A stretch of DNA of 35,199 nt, from assembly GCF_007992215.1 (NCBI RefSeq), contig NZ_BJZV01000035.1, positions 1 to 35,199 of the forward strand. The letters run 5' to 3'. This stretch comes from Methylobacterium gnaphalii. Lineage in GTDB: Bacteria > Pseudomonadota > Alphaproteobacteria > Rhizobiales > Beijerinckiaceae. The notes under the pieces were generated by a model. It ran no database searches and was not told the origin of the DNA. It saw nothing but the letters and a program-made list of their open reading frames with translations. Of this stretch, positions 13,472 through 22,505 are shown piece by piece (positions within the stretch are counted from its first letter, which is position 1; each line of letters starts with the position of its first letter). The position numbers and the translations under genes were made by a program.

Positions 13472-16066
13472 TCACTGCTTTGAAAGACGCTTGATCGCTT
13501 CGGGAAGCGGTCGAATCGCCTCGCGGTAATCCTCCCAGGCCCTCAGCTTCTCGACGAGCGGCGGCACAGTCCGGATAGTGTATTTCGTCGGGTCGAGACC
13601 TTTCCTTACTTGGCTCCACGACAATGGCATCGATACCGGAGCCCCAGGTCTCGCCCGCGGCGATAGAGGCGCGACTGCCGTCGCCAGCCGATCGTTGCGA
13701 AGATAGTCGAGGAAGATGCGGCCGCCTCGACGGGCCTTCGACATGTTGATCAGGTAACGGTCGGGCGCATCCGCCGCCATCGCCTTACAGACCTGCCTTG
13801 CGAATTCCTTTGCCGTCGGCCAATCGAGCCCCCTGGCGTCGATCGGCGTCACGACATGCAAGCCCTTGCCCCCCGTCGTCTTGCAGAAGCTGACGAGCCC
13901 AAGTGTGCCCAACCGATCGCGAATCTCTCGAGCGGCAGCAATAACCTCTCCGAAGGCGACGTCAGGAGCCGGATCGAGATCGAAGACGAGCCTTCCCGGC
14001 GTATCCGGCTCGAACGGCTTGCAGTTCCAGGGATGGAGTTCGAGTGCCGCTACCTGCGCCGCGGCGATCAGCCCTTCGCTCCGGTTGAACTGGATGTAGG
14101 GCTTGCGGTCGCCCGATACGGTCACCGAGGTGATGAGGTTCGACTGACCCTGGCCGACATGACGCTGAAAGAAGCGCTCTTTGCCCTCGATGCCGTCGGG
14201 ATAGCGGATCATGGAACAGGGTCGACCACGAATATGCGGAATGAGCCAGTCTCCGATCGCCTCGTAGTAGCGGGCGAGGTCGAGTTTGGCCACTGGCTCG
14301 ACGTCGTTGGCGCCCGGCCATAGTATCCTGTCGGCATGGGTGACCGTCACGTCCATGACGACGGCCGACCCACCCGGACGTATGGTCCGAATCGGCTTCG
14401 CCGTATTCGTCGTAGCTGGAGCAGGTTCGGCAGCCTCCACCTCCTTGGCCGGCTTATCCTCTCGCAGCGCCTTGAACGCGGCCTGCCGCAGCGCGCCATC
14501 CGCAGTGAACCCCTCGTACTCGATCTCGGCGACGAGCTCGGGGCGGACCCAATGCACCTCGCCTGCGTTGCGGCGTGTGATCTTGCCGCTGAAGGGGCTT
14601 TTGGCGGTCTTCAGCGCCTTCAGTTTCGGAAGGATTTGGGCGACCTTGTCCCGGCCGAAGCCCGTTCCGATGCGGCCGACCTCGACCAGTACGCCGTCGC
14701 GGTTCACCCCCGCAATCAATGAGCGGAAAGCTCCGTTCGTGGTCGTGTACCCGCCGATGACGACCTCATGGCCGGCACGGCATTTCGACTTGATCCAGGT
14801 TTCGTTCCGTCCGGACGTATATGGGGCATGGAGCATCTTCGAGATAATACCCTCCAGATGCATCCTACAGGCTGACATGAGGACCGTGTCGCCCGCCTCG
14901 ATAAAGTGATCGACGTAGCGAAGGTTCGGTGAGGCCTCCCCAAAGCTGTTGCGCAGCCTTTCTTTTCGCTCAACAAGGGGCAGATCCCGCACGTCGTCGC
15001 GACCATCAAAAAGCTGATCGAATGCGAAGTAGATGAGATCCCCCGTCCGCTTGTTGGAGATAGCCGCCTGAAGCGCGGCGAAGTCCGGGGCGCCGAGTTC
15101 ACTCAACGCGACCACCTCGCCATCGTAGATGCCGTCTGGAAGCAACGACCCCGCTGAGACGATCTCGGGGTATCTAGTGGACCAGTCCAGCCCCTTCCGT
15201 GTCAGGAGAACCGCCTCACCGTCCTCGACACGCATCTGCATACGATAGCCGTCGAACTTGATCTCATGCGCCCATTCCCGCCCGCGCGGGGGCTCGGGAG
15301 CGGCCGTCGCCAATTGCGGTTCGATGAAGGCGGGCAGTTCATCCAGGGTTTGAGGCTTCTGAGACCGGCCTTTCGACTTCGGCTTCCTTGCCTTGGTGGA
15401 GCTGCCGACCTTCCGGTTGCTCTGCCAAACGGCGCCGGGCTTCGCGCCCTCAGCAGTCATGAAGGCAGAAGCCGCCGCATGTTTGCCAGCCTCGATCTCG
15501 GACATGGTTCGCCCCGAAGCGACCGAGCGGTCCTTGTCGGACGGGCCGTCCGCATCCCCGGCTACGTTCGCCTCGTCCCGGTGCTTGATCAAAAGCCAGT
15601 TGGCACGCCCCTGCTTGTCGCGACGGGTACGGACGAGAACCCATGATCCATGAAGGCGCTCGCCTTCCATGACGAACTTCAGCTCGCCTTTAACCAGAGC
15701 CCGTCCGATGTTCTCGAAGCCAGCCTCGGGTGCCCAGAAGCCCCGGTCCCACAGCATGACGGTGCCGCCGCCGTACTGGCCTTTGGGTATCGTACCCTCA
15801 AAGTCTCCGTAGGCGAGCGGGTGGTCCTCGACCTCCATCGCGAGCCGTCGGTCGTGCGGGTTGAGCGAGGGGCCCTTTGGCACCGCCCACGACTTGAACG
15901 TGTCCCCGAATTCCAGCCGTAAATCAAAGTGGAGATGACTTGCGGCATGCTTTTGAACAACAAAGCGCAAGGCTTCGGACGGAACAACCTTCGAATCTCC
16001 CGACGGCTCGCTCGTCTTACTGAAGTCGCGCTTCTGTCGATACTGAGTAAGTTCGGATTGTTTCAT
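13472..16066 (-). CDS. ligD: Multifunctional ATP-dependent DNA ligase D (phosphoesterase-ligase-polymerase)
   Basis: From the ATG at 16066 the protein has 864 residues. Domain order is phosphoesterase (about 30-170; HLHFDLRLE), a Lys-rich linker, ATP-dependent ligase (about 245-540), and the archaeo-eukaryotic-primase-like polymerase (about 575-864). The adenylated lysine is K270 in EIKFDGYR, with EGIISK (405-410) and WIKSK (424-428) as later nucleotidyltransferase motifs. In the polymerase domain, FDLDPA (D696, D698) holds the metal ligands and TGGKGLH (731-737) the nucleotide-binding loop. All three activities look intact. It processes and seals double-strand breaks with Ku, encoded downstream. 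A longer in-frame start near 16099 is possible but less likely. Confidence 0.96.
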   Translation of the reverse strand: MKQSELTQYRQKRDFSKTSEPSGDSKVVPSEALRFVVQKHAASHLHFDLRLEFGDTFKSWAVPKGPSLNPHDRRLAMEVEDHPLAYGDFEGTIPKGQYGGGTVMLWDRGFWAPEAGFENIGRALVKGELKFVMEGERLHGSWVLVRTRRDKQGRANWLLIKHRDEANVAGDADGPSDKDRSVASGRTMSEIEAGKHAAASAFMTAEGAKPGAVWQSNRKVGSSTKARKPKSKGRSQKPQTLDELPAFIEPQLATAAPEPPRGREWAHEIKFDGYRMQMRVEDGEAVLLTRKGLDWSTRYPEIVSAGSLLPDGIYDGEVVALSELGAPDFAALQAAISNKRTGDLIYFAFDQLFDGRDDVRDLPLVERKERLRNSFGEASPNLRYVDHFIEAGDTVLMSACRMHLEGIISKMLHAPYTSGRNETWIKSKCRAGHEVVIGGYTTTNGAFRSLIAGVNRDGVLVEVGRIGTGFGRDKVAQILPKLKALKTAKSPFSGKITRRNAGEVHWVRPELVAEIEYEGFTADGALRQAAFKALREDKPAKEVEAAEPAPATTNTAKPIRTIRPGGSAVVMDVTVTHADRILWPGANDVEPVAKLDLARYYEAIGDWLIPHIRGRPCSMIRYPDGIEGKERFFQRHVGQGQSNLITSVTVSGDRKPYIQFNRSEGLIAAAQVAALELHPWNCKPFEPDTPGRLVFDLDPAPDVAFGEVIAAAREIRDRLGTLGLVSFCKTTGGKGLHVVTPIDARGLDWPTAKEFARQVCKAMAADAPDRYLINMSKARRGGRIFLDYLRNDRLATAVAPLSPRARPGAPVSMPLSWSQVRKGLDPTKYTIRTVPPLVEKLRAWEDYREAIRPLPEAIKRLSKQ

Positions 16067-16376
16067 AGCTGGATCCGTCTCGCCTGACCCAACAACCATC
16101 GTGGTCTATCCAAAACATCGCCGATCGTGCTCTAGAGGAACGTGCCTTTGGATCGAGCCTTTCCTTTGAGTTTCGGCTGCAGCTCCGAACGCGCGAAGGG
16201 TCAACATGCCAGCTTTGGGCCGCCTTCTTAAAAGAGGCATTGGTTTCCGGTGAGGACTTGACGGAAACACCATCGGGGTTGGTCAGATACCAGCGATACT
16301 GTCCACGGTTCTCGCCGCAAGCCTCGACCGTAACAGCGAAAGGAGTCGGATCGTCCATCGGTCGGTTCATCCCCAT
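16017..16376 (-). CDS. Short hypothetical protein, possibly 3'-degraded
   Basis: The frame encodes up to 119 residues (MGMNRPMDDPTPFAVTVEAC start; the internal MNRPMDD or MDDPTP could be used). Residues about 10-50 (GENRGQYRWYLTNPDGVSVK) look like a small beta-sheet domain of the kind found in short alphaproteobacterial hypothetical proteins. The remainder is Ser/Arg-rich and overlaps the ligD start by 50 nt, which suggests that the true 3' end has been shifted by a frame change. It has no recognised function. Confidence 0.42.
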   Translation of the reverse strand: MGMNRPMDDPTPFAVTVEACGENRGQYRWYLTNPDGVSVKSSPETNASFKKAAQSWHVDPSRVRSCSRNSKERLDPKARSSRARSAMFWIDHDGCWVRRDGSSYETIRTYSVSTEARLQ

Positions 16377-16429
16377 GCGTCCGTTTTAAAGCGATCTGAG
16401 CTTTTCCGCTATGCGGAGGGGTTGCCTGG

Positions 16430-16890
16430 TCAATTCGCCGATCCGGGTTTCGAGAGGCTGCGATGCAGGGCTGCCGCTGCCTTGTTGGGCAACGCCTCCG
16501 TGACAGTGCTCATCACCTTGTTCTTCAAGCCTGGAACCACCTTGTCGCGACCTGCCTGCAGGGCATCGAAGGCCGCTTTCGCTACCGCCGCCGGATCGTG
16601 CTTTGCGTCCGAGGCGCCGATCTTGGTGTCGAGCACGTCGGCTCGGTGGAAGAAGTTGGTCTCGGTCGCGCCCGGCATCAACACGGTGACGCCGACACCC
16701 GTATCCTTCAGCTCGCTGCGTAGCGCCTCGCCGAACCAGCGCAGGAACACCTTGGTCGCACCGTAGACCGCCTCGAACGGGTCCGGCATGGGACCCGCGA
16801 TAGAGGATGTGAACAGGACTTTTCCGGCCCCGCGAGCGACCATGTCCTTGATGATCGAAACAGCCGTCGTTGGCTGACGGCCGATGACCA
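16430..16890 (-). pseudogene. N-terminally truncated short-chain dehydrogenase
   Basis: The minus strand encodes the C-terminal half of an SDR: IIKDMVARGAGKVLFTSSIA, the active-site YGATK in FEAVYGATKVFLRWFGEALR, VTVLMPGATETNFFHRAD, and a family-like end (LPNKAAAALHRSLSKPGSAN). The Rossmann half with the TGxxxGIG motif and the catalytic-Asn segment is absent. The open frame continues to about 17029, but residues before the SDR part match nothing in the family. The enzyme cannot bind cofactor, so this is a remnant, cut close to the boundary with the C2-acid island. Confidence 0.75.
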
Positions 16891-17100
16891 CCCTGGGTAC
16901 AACTTTGCCAGTTCGCATTCCAGATGAGACTCTGAGCAAGCCGCTTCCCGGTGAATGTGCAAATCGGTCCAAGGCGGCGTGAGCATTATGGGAAGACAAA
17001 GAACAGTAACTGCGAACGCTAGCTTGCAATTTTACTGCAACAGTTTCTTGTTCGGCATTAGACGATCAGCAGCGAACATGTTAAAAATAAGCAATCCGAA

Positions 17101-18066
17101 CTAGAAATCTATGTTTTTCGCAGCGCCACTTTTGATTGCCAATTCGACAATTCTCGAGGCTACCGCAAGATCCTGCAATCCGACACCGGTGCCATCGTAG
17201 AGCGTAATTTCCTCTTCAGACAGCCGGCCAGGATGATCTCCGTTGATGACAGCGCCAAGTTCGACTACCGCATCTTGGTGGATCATGCTTGCCGCGACAG
17301 CGTGTTGACACTCGCCGATTGAAACCGATTGAGCGATCTCGTCGGTAAAGATCGAAGCAGTCGCGACCAGCTCGGCCTCCACTTCCTGCTTGCCTTTGGT
17401 GTCGGTACCCATGCAAGCGAGATGGGTTCCTGGCCGCACCTGAGATGCCTTGAGTATTGGAGAAAACGACGAAGTAATCGTTATGATTACATCCGACTCA
17501 GCACCAAGCTTTTCAAGTTCGACGGCTTCAAACGGCAAACCTGCTTCAGATGAAACGCCCTCTAGACGACTTAGCATACTCGGGTCGATATTCCATCCGA
17601 ATACCCGCTCAAACTGACGCTGCTTCAATGCAGCGCGCAACTGAAAGGCGGATTGATGACCCGCTCCGATTATACCGATAGTTTTGGCGCCTTTGCGTGC
17701 GATATACTTAATCGATACGGCCGAGGCGGCTGCGGTCCGCAAGGCCGTCAGCAAATTACCGCCCACCACGGCTCGACAGCGTCCGGTGTTAGCATCGAAC
17801 AAAAATACAGATGACTGATGGTTCGTCAGCCCGCGCTTCGTATTGCCCGGCCAGAACCCCCCGGATTTGAGACCGAGCGCAAGGCTCTCGCGATCGAAGC
17901 CGGACTTGAAGCCGTAAAGCGCGTCTGCATGACCTATTGCTTCGCGGATGACCGGGAAGTTGTAAGCAGACCGTTTCGCCATTGACGCAAATACACTTTC
18001 AACGGCATCAAATGCTTCATCCGGCGTAATCAGGTTCTGGACCTCACTCTCGGGTACGATATACAT
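17101..18066 (-). CDS. bhcD: Iminosuccinate reductase (ornithine cyclodeaminase family)
   Basis: The 321-residue protein belongs to the ornithine cyclodeaminase/mu-crystallin family: substrate part with YGFKSGFDRESLALGLKSGG and NLLTALRTAAASAVSIKYIA, then the Rossmann motif IGIIGAGHQSAFQLRAALKQ, and C-terminal ITLYDGTGVGLQDLAVA. In the beta-hydroxyaspartate cycle BhcD reduces iminosuccinate to L-aspartate with NADH, regenerating the amino donor for BhcA. The family alone would allow other reactions (ornithine cyclodeaminase, alanine dehydrogenase), but the gene is last in a bhcA-B-C-D operon (41 nt after bhcC), which fixes the role. Confidence 0.92.
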   Translation of the reverse strand: MYIVPESEVQNLITPDEAFDAVESVFASMAKRSAYNFPVIREAIGHADALYGFKSGFDRESLALGLKSGGFWPGNTKRGLTNHQSSVFLFDANTGRCRAVVGGNLLTALRTAAASAVSIKYIARKGAKTIGIIGAGHQSAFQLRAALKQRQFERVFGWNIDPSMLSRLEGVSSEAGLPFEAVELEKLGAESDVIITITSSFSPILKASQVRPGTHLACMGTDTKGKQEVEAELVATASIFTDEIAQSVSIGECQHAVAASMIHQDAVVELGAVINGDHPGRLSEEEITLYDGTGVGLQDLAVASRIVELAIKSGAAKNIDF

Positions 18067-18107
18067 TTTCAGTGGCCTCGGTTGATTTCAGCAAGCGCGA
18101 ATGGAGA

Positions 18108-19271
18108 TCAGTAACCCTTGCCGCGCGCCGATATCGGCCAAAGAGTCTCTACCTTTCCGCGACGAACTCCCACGTACCAATCATGCACGTTGCAGGTGGG
18201 ATCGCAGTGGCCTGGAACGAGCCGGAGCTTTTCATTGATCGAAAGAACACCGTTCTTGTCCTCGATGATTCCATGTTCGTCTGAGCACTTGATATACCTG
18301 ACGTCTTCGCGGCCGAAGATGAACGGCAGTCCTGAATCGATCGATTGGGACTTCAGACCGGCATCGCAAATCGCTTTGTCGGACTTTGCATGACTCATCA
18401 CGCTGGTGAGTATGAAAAGCGCATTTTCCCATTCGCCTTGGTCGATGCGCTTGCCGCTATCGTCCCGGATCCGGCCGTAGTCGGCATCCATAAAAGCGTA
18501 GCTCCCGCATTGGAGTTCGTTGAACACCCCGGAACTGGCTTCGAAGTAATAGCTGCCGGTACCACCACCGCTGACGAGCTCCGGCTCCAGATTGGCCGCC
18601 TTCAAAGCTTGTACCGCATCCTTGACCTGTGCGATCGCGGCATCGAGCTTGATCTTTCGATCCTCGTAGTTGTCGATGTGCTGCATTGCCCCTTGGTAGG
18701 CCTGCAAACCGGCAAACCGGAGACCAGGCGCAGCGTCGATCGCCTCGGCGATGGCTACAACAGTTCCAGCTGTGGTGACGCCGCATCGTCCGGCACCGCA
18801 ATCGATCTCGACGAAACAGTCGAGGTTAGTGCCGTGTTTCCGCGCCGCAAGAGAAAGCTCCTCGACGTTCCGGGTGTCATCTACGCACACGATTATCCGC
18901 GAGCCATACTTCGGGAGGCGTGAGAGGCGATCGACCTTGAAGGGTCCGCGTACCTGGTTCGATACGAGGATGTCCTTGAAGCCGGCTCGCGCGAAGACTT
19001 CGGCTTCGGAAACCTTCTGGCAGCACACGCCCACGGCTCCGCCGAGTTCCTGCTGGAGCCGCAGCACGTCCACCGACTTGTGCATCTTGGCATGGGCGCG
19101 GTGACGCATTCCATGGGCCTCGGCGTAGCTGCCCATCTTTCTGATGTTTCGTTCGAGCGCATCGAGATCGAGTATGAGGCAAGGCGTTTCGATGTCCGCT
19201 TCGGCCATGCCCGGTATTGCCGGAATGTCGTAACCGACTTCAAGATCGGCGAATGCGTTAGCGATGTTCAT
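18108..19271 (-). CDS. bhcC: beta-Hydroxyaspartate aldolase (D-threonine aldolase-like)
   Basis: The 387-residue protein is a fold-type III, alanine-racemase-like PLP enzyme of the DSD1/D-threonine aldolase family. The PLP lysine is K62 in RAHAKMHKS. C-terminal metal ligands lie in VPGHCDPTCNVHDWY. Other family segments are QVRGPFKVDRLSRL, VEIDCGAGRCGV and VSGGGTGSYYFEASSGVFNE. In the cycle it condenses glycine and glyoxylate to (2R,3S)-beta-hydroxyaspartate. It sits 12 nt after bhcB and 41 nt before bhcD. Taken alone, D-threonine aldolase would be the alternative annotation. Confidence 0.92.
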   Translation of the reverse strand: MNIANAFADLEVGYDIPAIPGMAEADIETPCLILDLDALERNIRKMGSYAEAHGMRHRAHAKMHKSVDVLRLQQELGGAVGVCCQKVSEAEVFARAGFKDILVSNQVRGPFKVDRLSRLPKYGSRIIVCVDDTRNVEELSLAARKHGTNLDCFVEIDCGAGRCGVTTAGTVVAIAEAIDAAPGLRFAGLQAYQGAMQHIDNYEDRKIKLDAAIAQVKDAVQALKAANLEPELVSGGGTGSYYFEASSGVFNELQCGSYAFMDADYGRIRDDSGKRIDQGEWENALFILTSVMSHAKSDKAICDAGLKSQSIDSGLPFIFGREDVRYIKCSDEHGIIEDKNGVLSINEKLRLVPGHCDPTCNVHDWYVGVRRGKVETLWPISARGKGY

Positions 19272-19283
19272 AAGGATCCCCTG

Positions 19284-20231
19284 TCAAAGCCAAGGCAGCT
19301 TTTCGATGTCGACATTCCCACCGGTGAGGATGACGCCTACTCGCCGGCCGGCGAAAACCTGTTTGTTCTTGAATATTGTCGCGAGCGACACGGCGCTGGA
19401 AGGTTCGATGACGATTTTCATTCGCCTCCACGTGAGCTTCATTGCATCAATGATTTCGTTATCGGAAGCGGTGAGGATGTCTGCCACGTGGTTTTTTACG
19501 AAATTCCAGGTGATGTCTGTCAAAGGAACCTTTAGACCATCCGCAATTGTTTGCGGAGCGTCGTCGGCAATGATGTGGCCAGCCTTGAAGCTACGGCAAG
19601 CGTCGTCGGCTTGCTCCGGCTCCGCTGCGTAGATCTGAATGTCTGGAGCCAGGTTCGACAGCGTCAGGCAGCTGCCCGAAACCATTCCACCGCCGCCGAT
19701 GGGAGCAATGACCACTTCGATCCCCTCTACCTGCTCGACCAGCTCCTTGGAGCAGGTTGCCTGGCCGGCGATGACTCGGGGGTCGGCGTAGGGATGGACG
19801 AACTCGGCACCCGATTTGGAGACCACTTCTGCGAAGACGGCTTCCCGCGAAGAGGTGGAAGGCTCGCATTCGACGATCCGGGCGCCATAGCCGCGTACTG
19901 CGTCTTTCTTCGCCTGGGGAGCCGTATGTGGCATCACGACCGTACAGGGTATGCCGCGTCGACCGGCTGCGTAGGACAGGCAACTCCCATGGTTCCCGGA
20001 AGAATGCGTCGCGACCCCGAGGGACGCCTGATCTTCGTTTAGGCCGAAGACCGCATTGACGGCGCCGCGCGCCTTGAACGCACCGGCCTTCTGGAAGTTC
20101 TCACATTTGAAGAACAACTCCGCACCGCATAGTTCATTGATGAAGCTCGACGTCAGAACGGGAGTGCGGTGGATGAAAGGCTTGATCCGGTCGTGAGCGA
20201 CCAAAACGTCTGAAAATGTTGGTATCGTCAT
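19284..20231 (-). CDS. bhcB: beta-Hydroxyaspartate dehydratase (serine racemase-like)
   Basis: The 315-residue protein is a fold-type II PLP enzyme of the serine/threonine dehydratase family. The PLP lysine is K53 in FQKAGAFKARGAVNA. The substrate loop SSGNHGSCLSYAA and the phosphate-binding IGGGGMVSGSCL are intact. BhcB removes water from beta-hydroxyaspartate to give iminosuccinate, which BhcD reduces. Start (ATG at 20231) lies 9 nt after the bhcA stop, and the bhcC start lies 12 nt after its stop. Without this context it would be called threonine dehydratase or serine racemase. Confidence 0.92.
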   Translation of the reverse strand: MTIPTFSDVLVAHDRIKPFIHRTPVLTSSFINELCGAELFFKCENFQKAGAFKARGAVNAVFGLNEDQASLGVATHSSGNHGSCLSYAAGRRGIPCTVVMPHTAPQAKKDAVRGYGARIVECEPSTSSREAVFAEVVSKSGAEFVHPYADPRVIAGQATCSKELVEQVEGIEVVIAPIGGGGMVSGSCLTLSNLAPDIQIYAAEPEQADDACRSFKAGHIIADDAPQTIADGLKVPLTDITWNFVKNHVADILTASDNEIIDAMKLTWRRMKIVIEPSSAVSLATIFKNKQVFAGRRVGVILTGGNVDIEKLPWL

Positions 20232-20240
20232 TGGGAAGCC

Positions 20241-21425
20241 TCACGCAGCCACTTTGTATCGATCGGCATGCGCTGCGCGGTAATGGTCCTGGGCGGCCGC
20301 CACGCCCGAGCCGAGCCTGATGGGGATGCCCACGTCGGCCATCGCCATCTCGGCGGCCGCTAGCCCCGAAAGCATCATGACGTCCGTAAGGCTGCCGAGG
20401 TGGCCGATACGGAACAGTTTTCCCGCCACCTCGCCGAGACTCACACCGAAGGCGACATCGTATTTCTGCGCCGCGTGGCTAATGATCGTATTGGCGTCGA
20501 AGCCTGATGGGGTGCGGATCGCGCTGACCGTTTCGGAGTAGAGGCTCGGCTCGGCAGCGCAGAGCTCCAGCCCCCATGCTGCTACCGCAGCGCGCACGCC
20601 GGACGCGATCCGTCGATGGCGCGCGAACACATTCTCGAGGCCTTCCGCCATCAGCATCTCGGCTGAAACCTTTAAACCGTTTAGCAAGCCGACCGCGGGT
20701 GTGTATGGGTAGGCGCCGTTGGCATAGCTGCGAGCCATGTCGCGGACGTCGAAGAAGGTCCGCGGCAAGTCGGCTTGCTCGATTGCTGCGATCGCCCTGC
20801 GCGAGAATGCAACGATCGCCAGTCCTACGGGGAGCATGAACCCCTTCTGAGAACCCGTCACAGCGACGTCCACGGCCCATTCGTCCATGCGGAAGTCCAT
20901 GCATCCGATGGAACTGACGCCATCCACCAGGAGCAGTGCCGAATGCCCTGCGGCGTCGAGCGCCCGGCGAACGGCCGCGATATCCGACCTGACCCCCGTC
21001 GCGGTCTCATTGTGGGTAACCAGCACAGCTTTGATCAAATGGCTTTTGTCGGCTTTCAGGATTTCCTCGAAGCGTTCGACCGGAACGCCGGCTCCCCAGG
21101 GCGCTTCGACGACCTCGACTGCCAAGCGATGGCGATGACACATGTCGATCCATCGATGACTGAACATGCCATGGCGAGCTGCTAGAACTTTCTCGCCGGA
21201 GCTGAGCGTATTGGTAATCGCCGTCTCCCAGCCGCCGGTTCCGGTGGAGGGAAAGACGAATACCTCAGCGTCGGAGGCCTTTAGAACGTTTTTGACTCCA
21301 GCCAGAGCAGGATGAAGTATTTCCTTGAAAGCTGGCGACCGGTGATCGAGTGTTGAGAGATCAATAGCTCTTCGAAGAACATCCGGAATGTTCGTCGGGC
21401 CCGGAATGAAAACTGGATTCTGCAT
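20241..21425 (-). CDS. bhcA: Aspartate-glyoxylate aminotransferase
   Basis: From the ATG at 21425 (GGAAGG just upstream) the protein has 394 residues. It is a class V aminotransferase of the serine-glyoxylate/alanine-glyoxylate type: PVFIPGPTNIPDVLRRAIDL start, STGTGGWETAI, HNETATGV, LLLVDGVSSIG, and the PLP lysine K194 in TGSQKGFMLP. BhcA transfers the amino group of aspartate to glyoxylate, giving glycine and oxaloacetate. It is the first gene of the bhcABCD operon and is divergent from bhcR. Serine-glyoxylate aminotransferase of the serine cycle is the main alternative from sequence alone. Confidence 0.92.
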   Translation of the reverse strand: MQNPVFIPGPTNIPDVLRRAIDLSTLDHRSPAFKEILHPALAGVKNVLKASDAEVFVFPSTGTGGWETAITNTLSSGEKVLAARHGMFSHRWIDMCHRHRLAVEVVEAPWGAGVPVERFEEILKADKSHLIKAVLVTHNETATGVRSDIAAVRRALDAAGHSALLLVDGVSSIGCMDFRMDEWAVDVAVTGSQKGFMLPVGLAIVAFSRRAIAAIEQADLPRTFFDVRDMARSYANGAYPYTPAVGLLNGLKVSAEMLMAEGLENVFARHRRIASGVRAAVAAWGLELCAAEPSLYSETVSAIRTPSGFDANTIISHAAQKYDVAFGVSLGEVAGKLFRIGHLGSLTDVMMLSGLAAAEMAMADVGIPIRLGSGVAAAQDHYRAAHADRYKVAA

Positions 21426-21626
21426 CGCCTTCCGCGACCTCCGCAATGATCGAGGAGAAGGCTACCACGCAGTAGTCGCGTATGAAATTTTTTTGAAAAA
21501 CTTTTTTGCATAGCCCATTTAGATCGAATTCGTTATCGAACATAATAGGATAGCAGTTTTTCGCTGGACGACCGGCTCTCGCGATGCGTAGGTTGAGGTC
21601 GTCACCGAGATGGGACAGAGGTCGGT
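21426..21626. promoter_or_regulatory. bhcA-bhcR divergent promoter region
   Basis: This 201-nt AT-rich gap separates the divergent bhcA and bhcR genes. It contains runs of A/T at about 21487-21507. It also holds the palindrome CGAATTCG (21525-21532) overlapping TTCG-TTAT-CGAA (21529-21540), a candidate IclR-type BhcR operator. Other hairpins or riboswitches are not seen. Confidence 0.6.
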
Positions 21627-22436
21627 TTGGAGAAGAAGAAAGGTCGCCGCGGCAGACCAAGGAGCTTGAGCGCTGCACCAGCCCGAGGTCGAATACAGGC
21701 GGTTGACAGAACGTTGGACGTCATTGAGGCCCTCGCCGAGCGAGAAGGGTCGACATTGACGGAGTTGTCGTTGCGCCTTGGTCAGCCTGTTGCAACGATA
21801 TACCGGATCTTGATCACGCTGGAGAGCCGCCGTTACGTCGAGGTCAATTCCGACACCCAGGAATGGCACGTCGGATCTCAGGTCTACAGAATGGGAGCCG
21901 CCTTTCTGCGACGGAGTGACGTCGTTGAGCTTAGCCGTCCTGTCATGCGCAGCCTAATGGCTGAGACCGGCGAAACTTCGAATCTCGGGATCGAAAAGAG
22001 CGGAAAGGTTCTGTTCGTGAGCCAGGTGGAAACGCAGAAATCCATTCGAGCGTTCTTCCCGCCGGGCACCCTGTCGCCGATGCACGCGTCGGGCATCGGC
22101 AAGGCATTGCTAAGCGCGTACGACGACAATCGGCTCGAGCGTTTTCTTCGGGCCGTTTCATTGGATCCATTCACCGAGACGACCTTGATTTCTCGTGAGG
22201 GTCTTATCGCAGATCTTCGAGTCGCTCGAGATCGCGGTTTCGCTCTAGATGACGAGGAGCGTACGGTCGGGATGCGATGCATCGCCTCCTGCATCAGGAA
22301 TACATATGGCGAAGTGGTCGCCGGCATATCGATCTCTGGCCCCACCAATCGCCTACCTGATGATAAGATTGAGGAGTTGGGGGTTCAGGTGAAGAAGGCT
22401 GCGGAAGAAATCTCCAGCCGTCTCGGCGCACCGTGA
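21627..22436 (+). CDS. bhcR: IclR-family regulator of the beta-hydroxyaspartate cycle
   Basis: The only good start is a TTG at 21627, preceded by AGAGG, giving 269 residues. The N-terminal basic stretch (EKKKGRRGRPRS) is followed by the winged helix (about residues 22-80: AVDRTLDVIEALAEREGSTL and LGQPVATIYRILITLESRRY) and the IclR effector domain (about 95-265; FFPPGTLSPMHASGIGKALL; GMRCIASCIRNTYGEVVAGI). It lies divergent to bhcA. In Paracoccus denitrificans BhcR activates the operon and responds to glyoxylate; the same function is inferred here. A rare TTG start could keep its level low. Confidence 0.9.
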   Translation: MEKKKGRRGRPRSLSAAPARGRIQAVDRTLDVIEALAEREGSTLTELSLRLGQPVATIYRILITLESRRYVEVNSDTQEWHVGSQVYRMGAAFLRRSDVVELSRPVMRSLMAETGETSNLGIEKSGKVLFVSQVETQKSIRAFFPPGTLSPMHASGIGKALLSAYDDNRLERFLRAVSLDPFTETTLISREGLIADLRVARDRGFALDDEERTVGMRCIASCIRNTYGEVVAGISISGPTNRLPDDKIEELGVQVKKAAEEISSRLGAP

Positions 22437-22482
22437 ACGTCGAGATCAAGCCGCACGCTCCGCAGGTCGGCTCCGGCGTCAA

Positions 22483-22504
22483 GGCGTCCCTACCGGTAGG
22501 CGCC
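22483..22504. terminator. Hairpin between convergent bhcR and CoA-transferase genes
   Basis: A perfect 12-bp palindrome CCTACCGGTAGG (22489-22500) is bracketed by GGCG (22483-22486) and CGCC (22501-22504). It sits in the 69-nt gap between two convergent genes, so it could end transcription from both sides. There is no T-run, so the assignment is tentative. Confidence 0.35.
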
Positions 22505-22505
22505 C

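Noticed and set aside
17024..17040. Terminator of the bhc operon
   Set aside because: The TTGCA-N7-TGCAA dyad is short, AT-rich and lacks a T-run on the minus strand; it lies 60 nt past the stop.
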